NCBI GenBank assembly: GCA_947095585.1
Contig: OX352765.1
Location: 24,644,254 to 24,708,253 of the forward strand
Source of the DNA: Nephrocerus scutellatus
Taxonomy: Eukaryota; Arthropoda; Insecta; Diptera; Pipunculidae
DNA length: 64,000 nt
Reading direction: 5' to 3'
Positions 1 through 12,699 of this stretch are shown piece by piece (the stretch's first letter is position 1; the number at the start of each line of letters is the position of its first letter). The notes beneath the pieces were generated by a model. The model ran no database searches. It had not been told where the DNA came from and saw only the letters and a list, made by a program, of their open reading frames with translations. The translations under genes and the position numbers were made by a program.

Positions 1-2200
1 GTGACTTATAAGAATTGCCTCTTGAAAAAGTCGCTGTGTTTTGGTTGCTTTTACGGCTAAAAAAGCTTCTACCGATTTTTACGGTAAAGTCTAACAACTA
101 AATCCATAATTTAAACGATCAACCTTTTGTATTAGCGTATTGAAAACGTTCTGCTGGCTGACTTGTGAATTAATGTCTGCTGGATCTTGTATTTCGATGA
201 ACGATCCAATGACCCTCACTACATTCATATAACTGTCATACCGGAGGAACTATAGGTTTTCGAAGTTATCAACATTCGGAACAAATCCTTAATATTATAG
301 CCTTATGCCGCAGCGGCTAAGAAAAGAAACGTAAATTCGCATGATCATCATCATTATATCAGTCATTCATTGATTGCACCATTGCGCTGCTTGCTGCTCT
401 GATGATCGCCCCTGAATCAAATAACAAAATTGCTTTTGCCAACCAAACGAATTAAATAAATATAAAAATTACAACAACAACAACTACAACTCTGTTAATG
501 TGAATAATAAAGAAGAATCAAAAAAAAAAAGAGGACCCGACAGACGGACGCGCCAGCAATATCGACAAAACCAGAAGCACTCTGGACCTTCGATTAAGAA
601 GATCACTAAAAAAGATAACATAGGTAATATGGTTATTAACAAGTAGCCAAAGAGGAGGATTATAACGATTATTAAGAACATGATTTTTATCTTCCTTTCA
701 TTTTGCCGAAATTAACCCGAAAAAACCAGAATCAAGCGAAAAAAAAAATAATTTGATGGAAATAAAGAGGACGCAGAACAAGACGATCGCATAAAACTCA
801 TCGTGCTGCGTTGCATTTCACCACACAACCAATTCCAATCCCAATCCCAATAATGAAAACATAAACAACATTGGCTTGGCAGCGACTCGCTCGGGGTATG
901 CGAAATCAGTCCCAATTGTTATTAAAAATTTGGAATTTTTCGTTGTTGTAAGCAGATGAATATCTCAGTCCAAAAACCACAGATGGGGTCTTAATAATTG
1001 AACAGACCATTGACGGAGGAAGACAATTGTTCAGTTTGACCAGATATTTATGTTAAAAGTTGATGTCAGTATGCCCACCCGATTAACCTAGGTTCGCAAG
1101 ATATTCAGGGAGAAATATTTTGTAATCTCTGGAAGCTGAAGCTAATAAGGATATCATCGAGAACAGGAAATTTTTGATTTTTTTTTTTCGTTAACTCATA
1201 GATCAGAGTAATTTGGTTTTACTAAACACAATTAAAAGTACGATATTAGTTGTTAACTTGCTATTTTGTGTTAACAAAATAAATAATGGCTTGGAGAGAT
1301 TTCAACTATCAGTACATATATAATTTCGTTTAGAGAAAAGTCTGCAGATTGACTCTTGGTGAATTTATTAAACATAAATGGCAGTAAATGCAGGACACCC
1401 ATATGATCATTTGTTGAATCTTGATTAAAAGAATCTGCTTAAAAAATTATGTTAAACAGGGTTTGTGGTGGTGCTTGCGCTTACTGAGAGCCCTCATACT
1501 TAAGAAAACATTTAAGAAAGTAAATTTAGATCGGCAACAGTCCATTATGATACCACAGGCAGGATCTTATTTCTTTCCCCTTTTTATGAAACTACTTAGA
1601 GCTTTTTATGAAGCATGAAATTTTTCAGAGATTATTTTTTTCGAGATCTTCTCAGAGCTTGTCAATTTTGTATTTCCTAAATTTTTAACCTCTCTTTTGC
1701 CGATGCTTCAGCTTCTTTCTGAAGAGCCAATTTAAGCGTCATAATAGGCCACACTTGCACTTTCCTGTATCAGCTGGAGAGTCGTATCATGCCTTATGAG
1801 TTCATCCCCCCTACAATTCCCTTCAATCTCTTAATAGTCAGGGATCTATAATATATATGGATAATGAAATGCTCAGTTATTTAGTTGAGACAAGAGTGGC
1901 AGCCCAACCAAGTCAGTACCCCCTTTCAATCATTTCAGCTTGGTACACGTTGATGGGAGACGAAAAGAAGTTTCTGATGAATCCTCCTGCCAACCAGCCT
2001 TCAGAAATCACAGAAGAACTGATTTGCTCAAATATTCAGTTTATCGCAGAAAACTTTAGTGCTATGTTACAGTGAAGAATGGCACAGGTTCGGTTTCCGG
2101 TATCGAGCCACTTCTCCAGAATTCTCGAGAGGGGCATGTAGTGCCTTTGACGAAGCAAAAGATGGTGTGGTGTAGTCAAGATTCGTCAGTTTCTTCTTCA
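1..2200. other. unassigned intergenic DNA
   Basis: This AT-rich stretch has no open frame with a recognisable protein match. A 72-codon open frame at 1857-2075 starts with ATG but has no splice context or family resemblance that I can see. I see no RNA gene or clear transposon end. Confidence 0.5.
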
Positions 2201-2229
2201 TTATCGCCAGCAGCTAGTGTGTTTTTGTT

Positions 2230-2870
2230 AAATGCCTTGATTTGAAGAGTCTTTGCGAATTCTTAAGGCTTTGTTAGCTTTAAACAACCGTGTGCGTATT
2301 TTTGGTTCCATGCAGTTATCGGCTGCTATAATTGACCGGAAAGAAGAAGACATGGAATTCGAGCTCCACTATCTTAGTTGAGAAACCACAAATGTTGGAT
2401 CTTCTGATCGCAGACATGGTTCCCATTTGAATGCAGCCCCAGATTTCGTGCCGACTGCTTGATATGTGTGAAAGGTTCTGGTATAGCATTCAATCTTAAA
2501 AGCCTGTCGATTAAATGAATCGGGAAACACGGAGTAGGCCAATAGATTCCACATCAAAAGTACTCTCGAACAAAAGGAGAATTTAAAAAAGTTGGTTTCT
2601 GCATGAAAAAGGTTTCAAGGCAAATCTATGTTGATTAAACCTGAAAAGAGTGTTTAAGTTGCTGCCAAAAGGAACTGGAACTAGAGAACGGTTATCTTAC
2701 GTAGTTAAATTTTTAGAAAACAGTTAAAGCTCCTATATTTCTGAAAATGATGTCAATATCGTCTGCGTAAGTCAGTATCTGGATGGACTAATAGAGGATT
2801 GTTGCACTCGCCATTACTTCAAAGTGTTGAATCACAGCTCATACAGATATTGATAGTTTCTCGTCTTCGT
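2230..2870 (-). pseudogene. decayed LINE reverse transcriptase fragment (RTE-like)
   Basis: Read on the minus strand, a short stretch near 2690-2830 gives LTYADDIDIIFRNIG, which resembles the YADD palm box of non-LTR retrotransposon reverse transcriptases. About 450 bases further on, a stretch resembling the post-palm region follows (AADN then RRLFKANKAL in order). The frame is broken by several stops. The order palm then C-terminal part agrees with a single decayed element. The clade assignment is an inference from the motif style. Confidence 0.35.
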
Positions 2871-3169
2871 TTAAAAATATTGTTACGAAAGAAGATTAAG
2901 CACCTTTAACAGAGCCATTTGTAGAAGTAATATTGTATATAAAATTATGTGTTGAAAATATATATGGGAATTTATATAAACTATACCTGGAATTCCTGGT
3001 ATTTACTAAGTGGTTCTTTATGCCATTTTCAAAGAAGAGAACCTTCTCGAAACTATTGATTTAGTATAAATACCCCATATTTCTTCGCAGTAAGTTAGTT
3101 ATTACTCGGAATTCTACCATATATATGTAGTTGTAGTGGGTTTGAGTGATAATCTGAGAAAAAGCACAC

Positions 3170-3945
3170 CAGAGCACTCAGACCGTCGGCCCATTGTACT
3201 CCAGACTCCCAGTGAGTTCACTATTCGAAGTTCGAAGTTCTTCGATCGTTATTCTATTCCTTCCAAAAACGTTCATACGTAGCCTGGAGAAAGCAGGGAA
3301 ACTAAAAAGGAAATGTGTAGTTGTTTCTTCTTCATTCTGGCAAGACTTAAATATTGGATCCCATATAAATCCCAACTTGAACATATGACTTCCAGTCGGG
3401 TTATGTCCTGTAAGTAAACCGACCATGCTCCGATAGTTCCTTTTGGATATTCCCAAATTGAACTTAGCGGTGTTTTTGTTCTTGTTGTTCTTCTGTTTAA
3501 CTTGCCTTACTTAAGCGTAACATTGGTTCCGGAGCAGAAGGAAAATCGGAAAAACCCAGACAAGAGTGACGGAATTCCATCTTGAAATAGAGTTCAGTCT
3601 TCTCTTACATTCTAGAACAATCTTCGAATTGACATTAGGTGATTCCAGTGCTAATAGAGCAGTTTGGCTGTCACTGCATATTGCAAATAAGTTATCTTTT
3701 TAGAGACAGCCTAGTTGGCAACTTGTAAAATAGCAAATATTTCTGTTTGGAAAACAGTATGCCTTTTTCCAAGTGTGATTGCGAATAGAATTCTCATCTA
3801 AGAACCATCCTGCACCATTTCCTTCATCGGTAAGAGAACCGTCAGTGTAGAAAATGGGTTCGAATTCCTTAAGGATCTCAGTTGAATTTTTCCAACTTTC
3901 CCTGCTATGGTATTGAACTTTATATCCTCTTTTGAACATAAGAAT
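3170..3945 (-). pseudogene. LINE 3' part: RNase H plus C-terminal Cys/His region (R1/LOA-like)
   Basis: On the minus strand, 3939-3700 encodes an RNase H start (FYTDGSLTDEGNGAGWFL) with the first catalytic Asp in the TDGS motif. Next, 3456-3178 encodes LLTGHNPTGSHMFKLG and CQNEEETTTHFLFSFPAF, the C-terminal region that follows RNase H in R1/LOA/I-type LINEs. The usual third Cys (CP) has become FP. Stops and frame changes separate the two blocks, so this is a dead 5'-truncated copy. The same C-terminal motif appears near 35.7 kb, also antisense. Confidence 0.7.
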
Positions 3946-4429
3946 GGTTAAGTACTGTACACAGGCAACAGAAGCGTAGGCATTTTTTTTCGAAACCTTT
4001 TGGAATATGTTTCTATGCCAACTCTTATGCTCATAATACCGGACCTTTTTCTTGCAAAGTCGACATATAGCTATTTCCGCTTCAATCTGAATAACTATAT
4101 ACAGAGTTGGAAGAATTAGCAGTGTATTGTTAGCTGCGCATTGCTTCTACCATACTACTTGAAAAGTTTCAAAGTAGAAAGACCTAACGCCTATGTGAAT
4201 AATATAGGTTTAAAGGTGAATAATCAGAAATCACCAGTGTAAATTTGTGCACTGCTACTATTTATTAATAGAAACAAACTTGTATTGTGTCTTAATTTGC
4301 AAAATCCATTACGAACCCTCTAGAAAGCCTAAATTTCGTAACAATATACTTAAACCAAACTATTTATACAATTATAAGACCATTAGCTTAGTATTATCCT
4401 ATGATATTTGTGCGTTTTTGTTTTGATAA

Positions 4430-4960
4430 ATCACAAATCACTGTTTTCATGATCTTCCCAGCCGGTGGTACAACTATCAACTATCTGTCTGCTAGATCAC
4501 GCCTTCTAAGACGCACTGTTTTTTAGAAGGCATGATTTAGCCAAGTTTCGTCTTCAATAACAATTTTGTTGATAACTTCTGTCAGGCAGCTCCCAAAAAC
4601 TGCTTATAACATACCACGCGGTATTTTTTATGCGGCGTGTGCCACCCACTTTGCGCTGACTTTTGGCATCCATATCATTTAAGAACCATTTAATGTCTTT
4701 CAATGCCAAATGGCCTTCCAAGGCGGTCATCATCTTCCAATTATTTTCTACATTGTTTAAATAACCCCGACCACTTGCGTACGCCATGTGCCAGAGTAAG
4801 AAGTTCCGGCAACTGTTTGTATTCTTCTTAGTATATTTTCAGCACTTTTTCCTTGTTTTGTAAAGAATTGAAATATTGCCCGGAACTTAGTCGATATTTG
4901 ACAGATTTTACCGTACTCTTCTGAGTGCTGCAGGCGAACTAGCTTGTAAATCGACATGAA
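4430..4960 (-). pseudogene. mariner-like transposase relic
   Basis: On the minus strand the region gives, in different frames, KVSAKWVAHA, then EDETWLNHAF, then PAGKIM. These match in order the linker, the second catalytic Asp block (DETW) and the following PAGK motif of mariner-family transposases. The upstream part (4957-4757) is an open frame with only weak resemblance to the helix-turn-helix half. Several frameshifts and stops make it inactive. No terminal inverted repeats were identified. Confidence 0.5.
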
Positions 4961-5110
4961 ACTTTACATTTATTCCTAAATAGGATTGCCTGGAGAATAA
5001 AAATATAAATTTAAATTAAATCAAATAATAATTATAACCTCAGTCCTTTCTACATTCGCCCATATTTTGCTAACTTGAAAATATACTGCATGTCTCTAGA
5101 GCTCAATTAA

Positions 5111-6277
5111 TCTATCTATCTATAAATATAAAATAGAGAATTTGTTTGTATATTTGTGCCTAACTAGCTCTGGAACGCCTTGACCAATTTCAACCAAACT
5201 TGGTATACATATTAGTTACTATCTGGAATCAAACATAGGAGGTGAGGGTTTGCACGTTTTTTGGCTGTGGGAGGCTGCTGACACCCCTACCACAGGAAAA
5301 AAAAAACCTGCTACCCCCTCTGCTACAGTTTTCGGTATCACCGTGATGAATAGTGGTGGTAGTACGCTCTATGGATGAGTTATGTATCGTCGCAGGGTGG
5401 TGGGTGACCGATATTAGTGTCGATTCTATGGTTTTCGGGGTCGCTGAGTTGAATGGTGATAGTAAGACAGCTCTAGGGGGATGAGGTCGATAACTGAGGG
5501 TGGGGGGAAGGTGACCGATATTAGTGTCCATTCTATGGTTTTTGGGGTCGCTGAGTGGAATGGTGATGCTAAGACAGCCCTAGAGGGATGAAGTAGATAA
5601 CTGAGCGGGATGACCGATATTAGTGTCCATTCTATAGTTCTCGGGGTCACTTAGATGAATAGTGTTGGTAGGACACTTCTATGGGTGAGTTGTTTTTCCG
5701 GAGGGGGGAGGGTGACGGATATTAGTGTCGATCCATTAGTTTTCGGGATCGCGGAGATGAATAGTGGCGCTTAGAATGGTACTCGGCGACCGGCGACCGG
5801 CAACCGGATGGATTCCGGGTGAAAAAGGACAGTGTGAAGCAGTTTTTATCCCACGAATAGCACTCATTTCTACGGATCTACCTTTTAAATTTAAGAGATT
5901 GCAATTTCCAGTAAAACTTTCGCTTTCGATGACGATCAATAAGTCGGACATTTTATTAAGTATTGCGGAGCATAGATTCGAGATTTGAGACAACTTTTTT
6001 TTGCTACCCTAGAGGGTTCACCTAAGAAATTATTCATTCTTGCTCTTGAAGGTGAAACTAAAAGCATTATATACAACCAAGTTTTGTTTAAAATTTATAT
6101 TATTTATTTTTTTAAAATTTTATTTTATAGTTTGAATACTTTATAACTTAAAATACTTATTTTATTAAAAAAAAAATGCAATTTTACCTTAAAGATAGAT
6201 ATCATTATTTTTCCCACCCCTGCCTAATAGAAGATTGAGATGAATAAATACCTGGGCAACGCCGGGTAATCAGCTAG
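5111..6277 (+). mobile_element. non-autonomous Helitron-like element
   Basis: The segment starts TCTATCTATCTATAAATATA after an A and ends CAGCTAG before a T, matching the Helitron rule (5' TC, 3' CTRR, inserted between A and T). The 3' part reads GGCAACGCCGGGTAATCAG, a terminal style repeated antisense at 22253 and 23526. There is no target duplication, as expected, and no helicase or Rep coding sequence, so it would move only with help from an autonomous copy. The hairpin before CTAG is weak (GGC/GCC), which lowers confidence. Inside is a minisatellite at 5335-5775. Confidence 0.55.
5335..5775 (+). repeat. minisatellite inside the Helitron-like element
   Basis: About four degenerate units of roughly 100-115 bp, each with a core near GATATTAGTGTCGATTC followed by GGTCGCTGAG and a G-rich end. 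Cores start near 5408, 5515, 5612 and 5717. The same unit occurs in opposite orientation at 32755-33005. Confidence 0.75.
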
Positions 6278-8224
6278 TACAAATAATATACTGTCACCCT
6301 CAATTTATACGAAAGACTGAAAAGACAGGTCTACAACTATGTGTCGTCTCATCAACACTTATGAATCGTGAAAATAAAATCCTTCAGGCATTTTGAGCCT
6401 GAAAAGGAAGACAATATTAATTTTTATGGCATGACAAGGTCCAACAGCTAAACAGGGTTTGCACACTCTGGCTGGTTGTACGAGAAGGCACTGCCTAGAC
6501 TCTAGAAATACATAATATTAACGCAGAAGCTTAACAGGAACTTAGCAATAAGGATATAATACCGGCTTGAGCAAATGTAATTTTGTTAAACTCTCTGAAC
6601 CATCTCCTCCACCCTAACTTAACAAATAAACACTGGTTACTTTGTCGGCGTTTTTATAAATACACACACACACACACACGGACACACACTTACCAAGCAG
6701 CAAGCCTCATTTGAAGAAGTAACTTCCTAATAACTTATTTATTCGTATTTATATATTTTGTTGGTAAATATACGCTTACACGCACAAGCAAACAAGTACG
6801 GATGCAAATGTTTACCGCATTTCCCAAACAAAGCGCACGTGAAAAGAAGCGCACATCATTAAGCCAGACCGTCAAACCTTAGATATAAGAGCTGAAGCTC
6901 TAATTGTTTCTTGAAAACTTCTTTTTTAAATGCCGCCACTCCATTCGGAGTTGGTTGCTGGAAGTGTCCTGCTTATTACGAAAGAATCAGGTGTACTGTC
7001 TGTCTGCGGTTAATGCACAAATATTGACAAAAAAGTAGCTCCGATTAACCGAACTCTCCGGATGGATGCTTATCGTCTTACCTTCTCTTGACTGTCGCGC
7101 CAGAGTCAAAAGAATATAGGTAGAAACCTATGCGTATCTTTGTGCTGTACGCATATGCGTGCACAAAGCCTATTTATTAATATGATAAGAGGACGAGGGA
7201 CTCTTGTGGCTCGGCACATCGGCAGGTCGACAGTCTGCCGTCGGCACTTGGCACACTAATAACTCGCTTAATCTTCGATTAGGACAAACACAAGAGAGCT
7301 AGCACTCGAGCGAGGTGTTTGTTGCTTGTTGACTAACTTTCCGCCGCTTTCCGTCGGGCGGTACCGCACTTTCAAGATCAAAATCTCTCACTTATATGTA
7401 TGAGATGACTCTTGTGATGTTGGCGACCATTACGTTCGACCATCATAATAATGGTTAAATATGGTAGCTGAATGCAATTTGTTGTACGATAATGTAGAAG
7501 TACAATTTTACAAATAAACTATTATTTCATTATGATGTGGAGATGTGTGTGTTTGTGGTATTCGATGGTTGCATGTACAGCGAACGACGATTGTGTGTTT
7601 GCATTGCATTAGGATGTTCACATACTGATTGAAATGTTGCAGACCTTGCTGCGTCTGGTTGACTATTGACTGCTACTGAGTTGGAAGTTTGAAAAACGTT
7701 ATGTGTAACGATGGAATTTGGTTAAATAATTTTATGAAACGATACTGAATTTTTTTGGCCTAAAATAGTTGCTTTTATTCTGACTTACTTCTCAAGTTTG
7801 TTAATTAAATGCAGCAGTTATTTCAAAAATGACTTAATAGGAGCACACTTCACTTGCAGCCGACACTAAGCTGTGCTTGCTAAGCTTAACACACATTTAA
7901 TAGCTTATATTCGATTATATTATAATTATTCAGTTGTAAGGTTTATATATATACCATATCTCTGTAAATTGTGCGACTTCACATAAACTTCATATAACGC
8001 TTTTATGCTATACAAATAAATAACATATGAACACACTAAATGGGGATTTGAAAAGCGATAAGGAAGAAAGACAGTTTTTCTTCCTTTGTTAACAAGAGTA
8101 TTGTATTTATGTCTCTTCATCTTTCATAAACTCAACCGAACAACTATATGTCATAAGTACAGCATCGTTTCATGTGTATTTGGAATCTAGATGATGACTG
8201 CAGTAAGAAAAACTGGTCCGTTTT
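6278..8224. other. unassigned, with a (CA)n microsatellite
   Basis: No gene seen. A CA microsatellite lies at 6662-6679 with a short interrupted continuation to 6690. The stretch 7150-7400 is GC-richer than its surroundings, but I cannot assign it a function. Confidence 0.5.
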
Positions 8225-8306
8225 TTAAGCGCCGCGAATCGAACCCGTTGTCCTACGAGTGGAAGCCAACTGTCCTAATCGCTGCATCAACGACACCGAC
8301 ACACCA
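8225..8306 (-). repeat. tRNA-derived SINE head or tRNA pseudogene
   Basis: On the minus strand the sequence runs from GTCGGTGTCGTTGATGCAGC to GGGTTCGATTCGCGGC. The second block is a good RNA polymerase III B box; the A box is poor. The clover-leaf does not close well, so a working tRNA is unlikely. The family differs from the SINE at 61691. Confidence 0.5.
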
Positions 8307-8737
8307 AAAACATCGCCATTGAATTATGTATACGCTGACCATACTGTATTTTACTGTATTTTGACATAATGTCACTTGAAATTATTTTGCAAATACAGCA
8401 GCGCAGTACAATGTCCGGTACTTCCTAATTTGTTATGCAAATGTCCTCCTTTTGCACAAACATTTCACAAACAAAATTATTACTTACCTCGTTGATGTGC
8501 GGGGTTGAAGTCAGCTTGAATTACCTTTTGACCATACATATAAACCTAGGTCGAGCTTAGATCAACTTGACTCGATTAGACTGCACTCGCTTAACGAATT
8601 TAAGTTTAAATTTTACTGATATACCTTTTACATTCCATCTCAACCCAACTTCAATCTTTCATGTGCTGAAATACTCAGGTTCTACACAACTTAAACTCAA
8701 ACTCCTAACCTTGCATATAAACAAGGTTACTTTCCTT

Positions 8738-8948
8738 GTTTTTAAATTCTCTATATTAACTTCGCTTGATTGTGGCACGTCGGTCTGTCGGTCGGTCGGT
8801 TTGTCGTGGAATCGTGCGATTAATTTTTAACCCACTTCGCAAATCCCGATTTTATTGAAATTTTGCACACATGTATTAATTTAATTTTAATTTGAGAGTG
8901 ATCGGGCCGCGGGGTCGGGGGGCTCCCATACAAATTTTTTCCCCGGAA
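8738..8948 (+). repeat. dispersed repeat family A, copy 1
   Basis: Starts TAAATTCTCTATATTAACTT, then a GTCGGTCGGTCGG simple run, then CCCGATTTTATTGAAATTTT, GCACACATGTAT and GGGGGGCTCCCATACAAA. Related copies in this window are at 21840-22252, 25495-25770, 25953-26310, 34058-34245, 43205-43500 and 52185-53005. No coding potential was recognised. Its start resembles a Helitron 5' end (TCTCTATATTA), but no 3' CTRR end was found. Confidence 0.7.
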
Positions 8949-10972
8949 TCAGATCATTTCATACTATAATGACTGTGTGCGTTGTGCGCTGTGTGCTGTG
9001 TGCAGCGCTGCATGCCTTACGATTGGGGTTGTTTTGTTGTTGGTGTTGCAGTGCTTTGTATGTATTTCAGCATATATAGTGGAATTTCAGTGATTGAAGT
9101 AAAACGTGAAGAAGAAAGCATAAAACTATGCTTCATCGTGTAGAAGTTATTTTGTGTTTCTGAATGTAGTGGATCTGAAACTATGATTTTAACTAAGTTC
9201 ACTCGAAGGAGGCCATCTAATAAATCTATTGAATGTTCTCCGATTTTGCAGACACACTTCCAACTAAAGCAATTGCTGTCAATTCCCATTGACTGTCCAT
9301 AATAATTGCTAATTGAAATTTTACTTTTGCCGAATTGACAGTTTCTCTGATAGAAAGTCAGAACAGTACACATAAGACTGCGTGATTCTTACTGAAAATA
9401 TATGGAGTTGGTACATTACATATTCACTCGGTAATCACAGATTTTACATCAGATTTCGATATCGTGCCGACCAATCAGGGAAGGTTTTAAAATAGTTGAT
9501 AGGTGATCGTGATAGATGCATACAAGAGATACAACGTTCAACTGTTTCAGGCACTTTGCATTTGTTTTTCATTCCGTCATTACCTTATTCTAAACAAAGC
9601 TGAAACGTAAAACTTATCTCTCTTTAGAGACAGAGAGTACTTACTCTAAAATATAGAGTAGGAGCTAGGAGTACGGATGATGAAGATGATGAGAAATGAC
9701 TTGTTGATTCTCTTTATATTTCGTCAAAATTCAATCGAGCAATTTTCTGTTTATTTGGTTGCGTTCGTTCTGTCAGTCAGTTAACTCAGTCCAACTTGCT
9801 TGATTGCTATTGCCCAGCATGTTTGAAGGTTTGATTGTTATTTTGCATGCACTACATATAGTCGGAATCTGAACTTCGATAGCACGATAATGAATTGTGA
9901 TAACCACATCTAGTGCTGGAATGCCTGCTCACGTTCCGTGTGACAAATAAATTAAAAATAAACACTACGCAACTTTTGATCATGAGATGGATGACAGGAA
10001 AAACAAGGGATAGTCCTGTATGACGTGTGAGTTAAATATGCATGAGTCAGCCGAGTAAGTTCTACTCGTCTTGGGTACGTACAGAATTTTCTTCGGGAAA
10101 CAAATTTTCCTTTAAAACACACTTCCACCGGTGGTAGATGGTTTTGTTATTGTTCCACATTTATTCACTCTCTTTCTTCTTATTCTTTTGCTAACGATCG
10201 CTTCAGGTTCGATCTTTTTTCGGGGTGTGTTGCGGCTGTTGGTCGGTCCTCGGTCGATCGTGTTTGTTTCATCTGTTGCTGCATCTGTATCTAAATTCGC
10301 TCGTCGAATTATTTGTTATGCTGGAATTTCCTCAACTAAAGCAGAGGCAGATCTTTAGGAGTTTGCTGCGGTCGTGCGTCGTGGGTCGTCGTAGTCTCGT
10401 AGTCGTAGCTGTGGCTGCAACCTGCAAAGAAGAAATAAGCGCAAGGTTACCTTACCAACCCACTTACTTTTTATTTCATTCCGAATCGATCGATCGGCGT
10501 GGAGAGTTGTCTCGTGTTTTACTGTTACCGTCGTGAATCCTTATATTGAATTTTTTTTATCTGAACCTTAAGAAATGTAGTGTTTTTATTTATTTGTACG
10601 ATTTATAATTTGTTTGCAATACCAAAATACTGGTTTAAGTCTAAGTTTACAAAAAAAAAAAACAATTTAATGTTACAAGTGAAATTTTTATTCAAATAAT
10701 TATTATGGTGATAAAAATTAAAACGAAAGCTGATAAAGAAATATCTCCATTGATTTCGGTTCAATAGATATGCAATCAACTCAAAATGAAATTAACACGT
10801 AATATATAATTTGGAGAAAATAAAACAAAAAATAAAACCAACCAAAAAACCGAATAAATATTATTTTGGAAAGTCAACAAGAAATCAACAAAATTTTCTA
10901 AAATAAATTCTAAAAGTTTTGTGTTTACTTTGTGTAATTTTGTGTTACCTATACAGTTTGATTGTGCGCAAA
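8949..10972. other. unassigned; possible 5' leader near its right end
   Basis: No coding region is supported. A minus-strand open frame at 9017-9373 has no family resemblance. The part 10130-10972 lies just upstream of the putative Notum first exon and could be its 5' leader or promoter, but I see no decisive TATA or initiator. Confidence 0.4.
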
Positions 10973-11071
10973 ATGTTATTACTACCATATGTGCGAAAAG
11001 GCGGAGTATTTCATCGCAGCACCCGCATCAATACCAGCAATAGAATGAGGATTAAATCGAACTTAAAACGA
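10973..11071 (+). CDS. putative distant first coding exon (possibly of Notum)
   Basis: An ATG at 10973 preceded by GCGCAAA opens 33 codons (MLLLPYVRKGGVFHR to MRIKSNLKR) and stops exactly at a strong splice donor, CGA|GTAAGTAT at 11072. The exon ends in phase 0. The Notum reading frame is open from an acceptor at 29427/29428 (TTAATTCTAG|ACACC), also phase 0, and no in-frame ATG lies between that acceptor and 29515. Joining the two would put basic residues before the hydrophobic segment CLLIVIMVSTM. Phase agreement alone has a one-in-three chance, and the implied intron is 18,356 bases. It could instead belong to another transcript or be spurious. Confidence 0.35.
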
Positions 11072-11639
11072 GTAAGTATATCTATTGAGGACTTACATTT
11101 TTATACACGCCGAGCTACGTTGTAAAAGTTATATCAACCTCAGCCATGACCACATACAACATAATTACATATACGATATGGATGGAGTATGTGAATTAGT
11201 TTCCTTTATTGGTGCCGCTCGCGTGTGCAAAATCATTTCCTCGTCAACAATCTAGCAAAACAGCAATTTCACGGCTGTCTACGTGAGTTCAAGAAAAGTG
11301 CAGACCAAAGGATAAACTATTTACACCATTTAAATGAATTCAAAACGGATAATGCTAAACTGATGATGCGATCTGTAGCATATACAGCCATAATGGACAA
11401 TATCTGCAAAAGAGTGCTCGTAGCTCATATAGTCTGTGTTGCAATTTCATTGCTAATCTTTGAATCTAATAAAGAATTTATTTTGTTCTAAAAATAATTT
11501 AAGTGATAGAATTTTAGAAATTGGGGTTTTGAATGAATGTCGGCCGTAACCCCCCGTAGTATCTAGTATCTGCTTGCATTGTTTTGAATTAAGTCTCGAT
11601 CAAGTGTATTATTGCAGTATCTATTATTTACATTATGAT
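11072..11639. other. unassigned sequence after the putative exon
   Basis: An open frame at 11225-11491 (88 codons from a non-ATG start) ends just beyond an AATAAA near 11470. No family resemblance, splice acceptor or plausible ATG supports it as a gene. Confidence 0.4.
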
Positions 11640-12075
11640 TGCCCAAAGCATTTCTCTGTTGCTTTTGTAGCAATATGGTAGATCACGGGCACGTTGTCTG
11701 AGTTTGACAAATCGCCAAGTGAAGCGATATAAAAGAATGCCTCACGCTGTAATAAGTCCGTTCTCTATAGAGCTCTATCGAATTACCGAGGCTTCGGAGA
11801 GAGAAGGCTCCCGAAATTTTTGTCGTTTGTAATATAGATGCTAACCGAGCAGAATATTTCCTAGTATGATCTTAAATGACATTATTGATTCTTGACACTC
11901 GGAAAGCGTTTCTTATTCACACATAATGCCTATAAAAGTAATTGTCACCTCTATTCAAACACGCTCTAATGGCATGTTCCACCATATATTGGACACTCAA
12001 TCACCTACCATCGCAATTGACGCGAATAGAATTAATAATTTTTTAAAGCCATAAAGCAGCTCTTTCTTTTGTCAA
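11640..12075. repeat. dispersed repeat family B, copy 1
   Basis: This segment matches 61190-61650 in the same orientation. Shared blocks in order are AGCAATATGGTAGATCA, GGGCACGTT, AAGAATGCCT, TCGAATTAC and CACATAATG, and AGCCATAAAGCAGCTCTT near the end. It is probably part of a transposon, but no protein motif was recognised in either copy. Confidence 0.6.
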
Positions 12076-12699
12076 TGCAGTGTTTATGAATGAATTTTCT
12101 TTGTCAGTTGCAACTGAAATCAATTTGACCACATCGTAGACCTTCTATCGAATGTTTTTTTTAACCCAAAATATAAAAGTTTGCCGCTTTCACGATATTA
12201 ATTAATTCGCCTTTATTCATCGGATCAAAGTGATGTTTTCTTTCTTTTTTTATATTGGAAATTTTTTCCAGTGTTCTCCATCAACATAAAGTATACAGAT
12301 AAACAAGAGCAAGTGCCGTTGGGTATAATTTGCCAGCTTAATGGCAGGGACTGAATTGCGCTACTTCGAATTTGTGTGGGCTCCAAAACTTTAATTATTG
12401 TATGTGAGCCGGAATGTTGGTATTACGTGCATGGCCCAAATATCGTACCACCCGAGACCCAATCGATCTGTATATAAAAGCGCCTTTTACAGCCCATAGA
12501 GTTCCACTGATGATATCAACTTAGTATGGTCTGCGTAACTCAGTACCTGTTTGAACTTGAAATGTTTTTATTCCTCCAACTCCAGGTTAAACAAGAGAAA
12601 GGCCAATCAAACTTGATAGTGCTCCGCAAAATCTTTAAATGTTCTTTTTTTTTTAATTTGAACAGACGAAAGGGGCTTAGGTACTCCTCTACCTACGGT

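Noticed and set aside
1857..2075. 72-codon ATG-led open frame
   Set aside because: No recognisable domain, splice sites or neighbouring exon.
8225..8306. Possible functional tRNA gene on the minus strand
   Set aside because: The B box is good, but the A box and acceptor stem are poor; reported only as SINE or pseudogene.
11225..11491. 88-codon open frame followed by AATAAA
   Set aside because: No ATG near its start, no family resemblance and no acceptor; likely chance.
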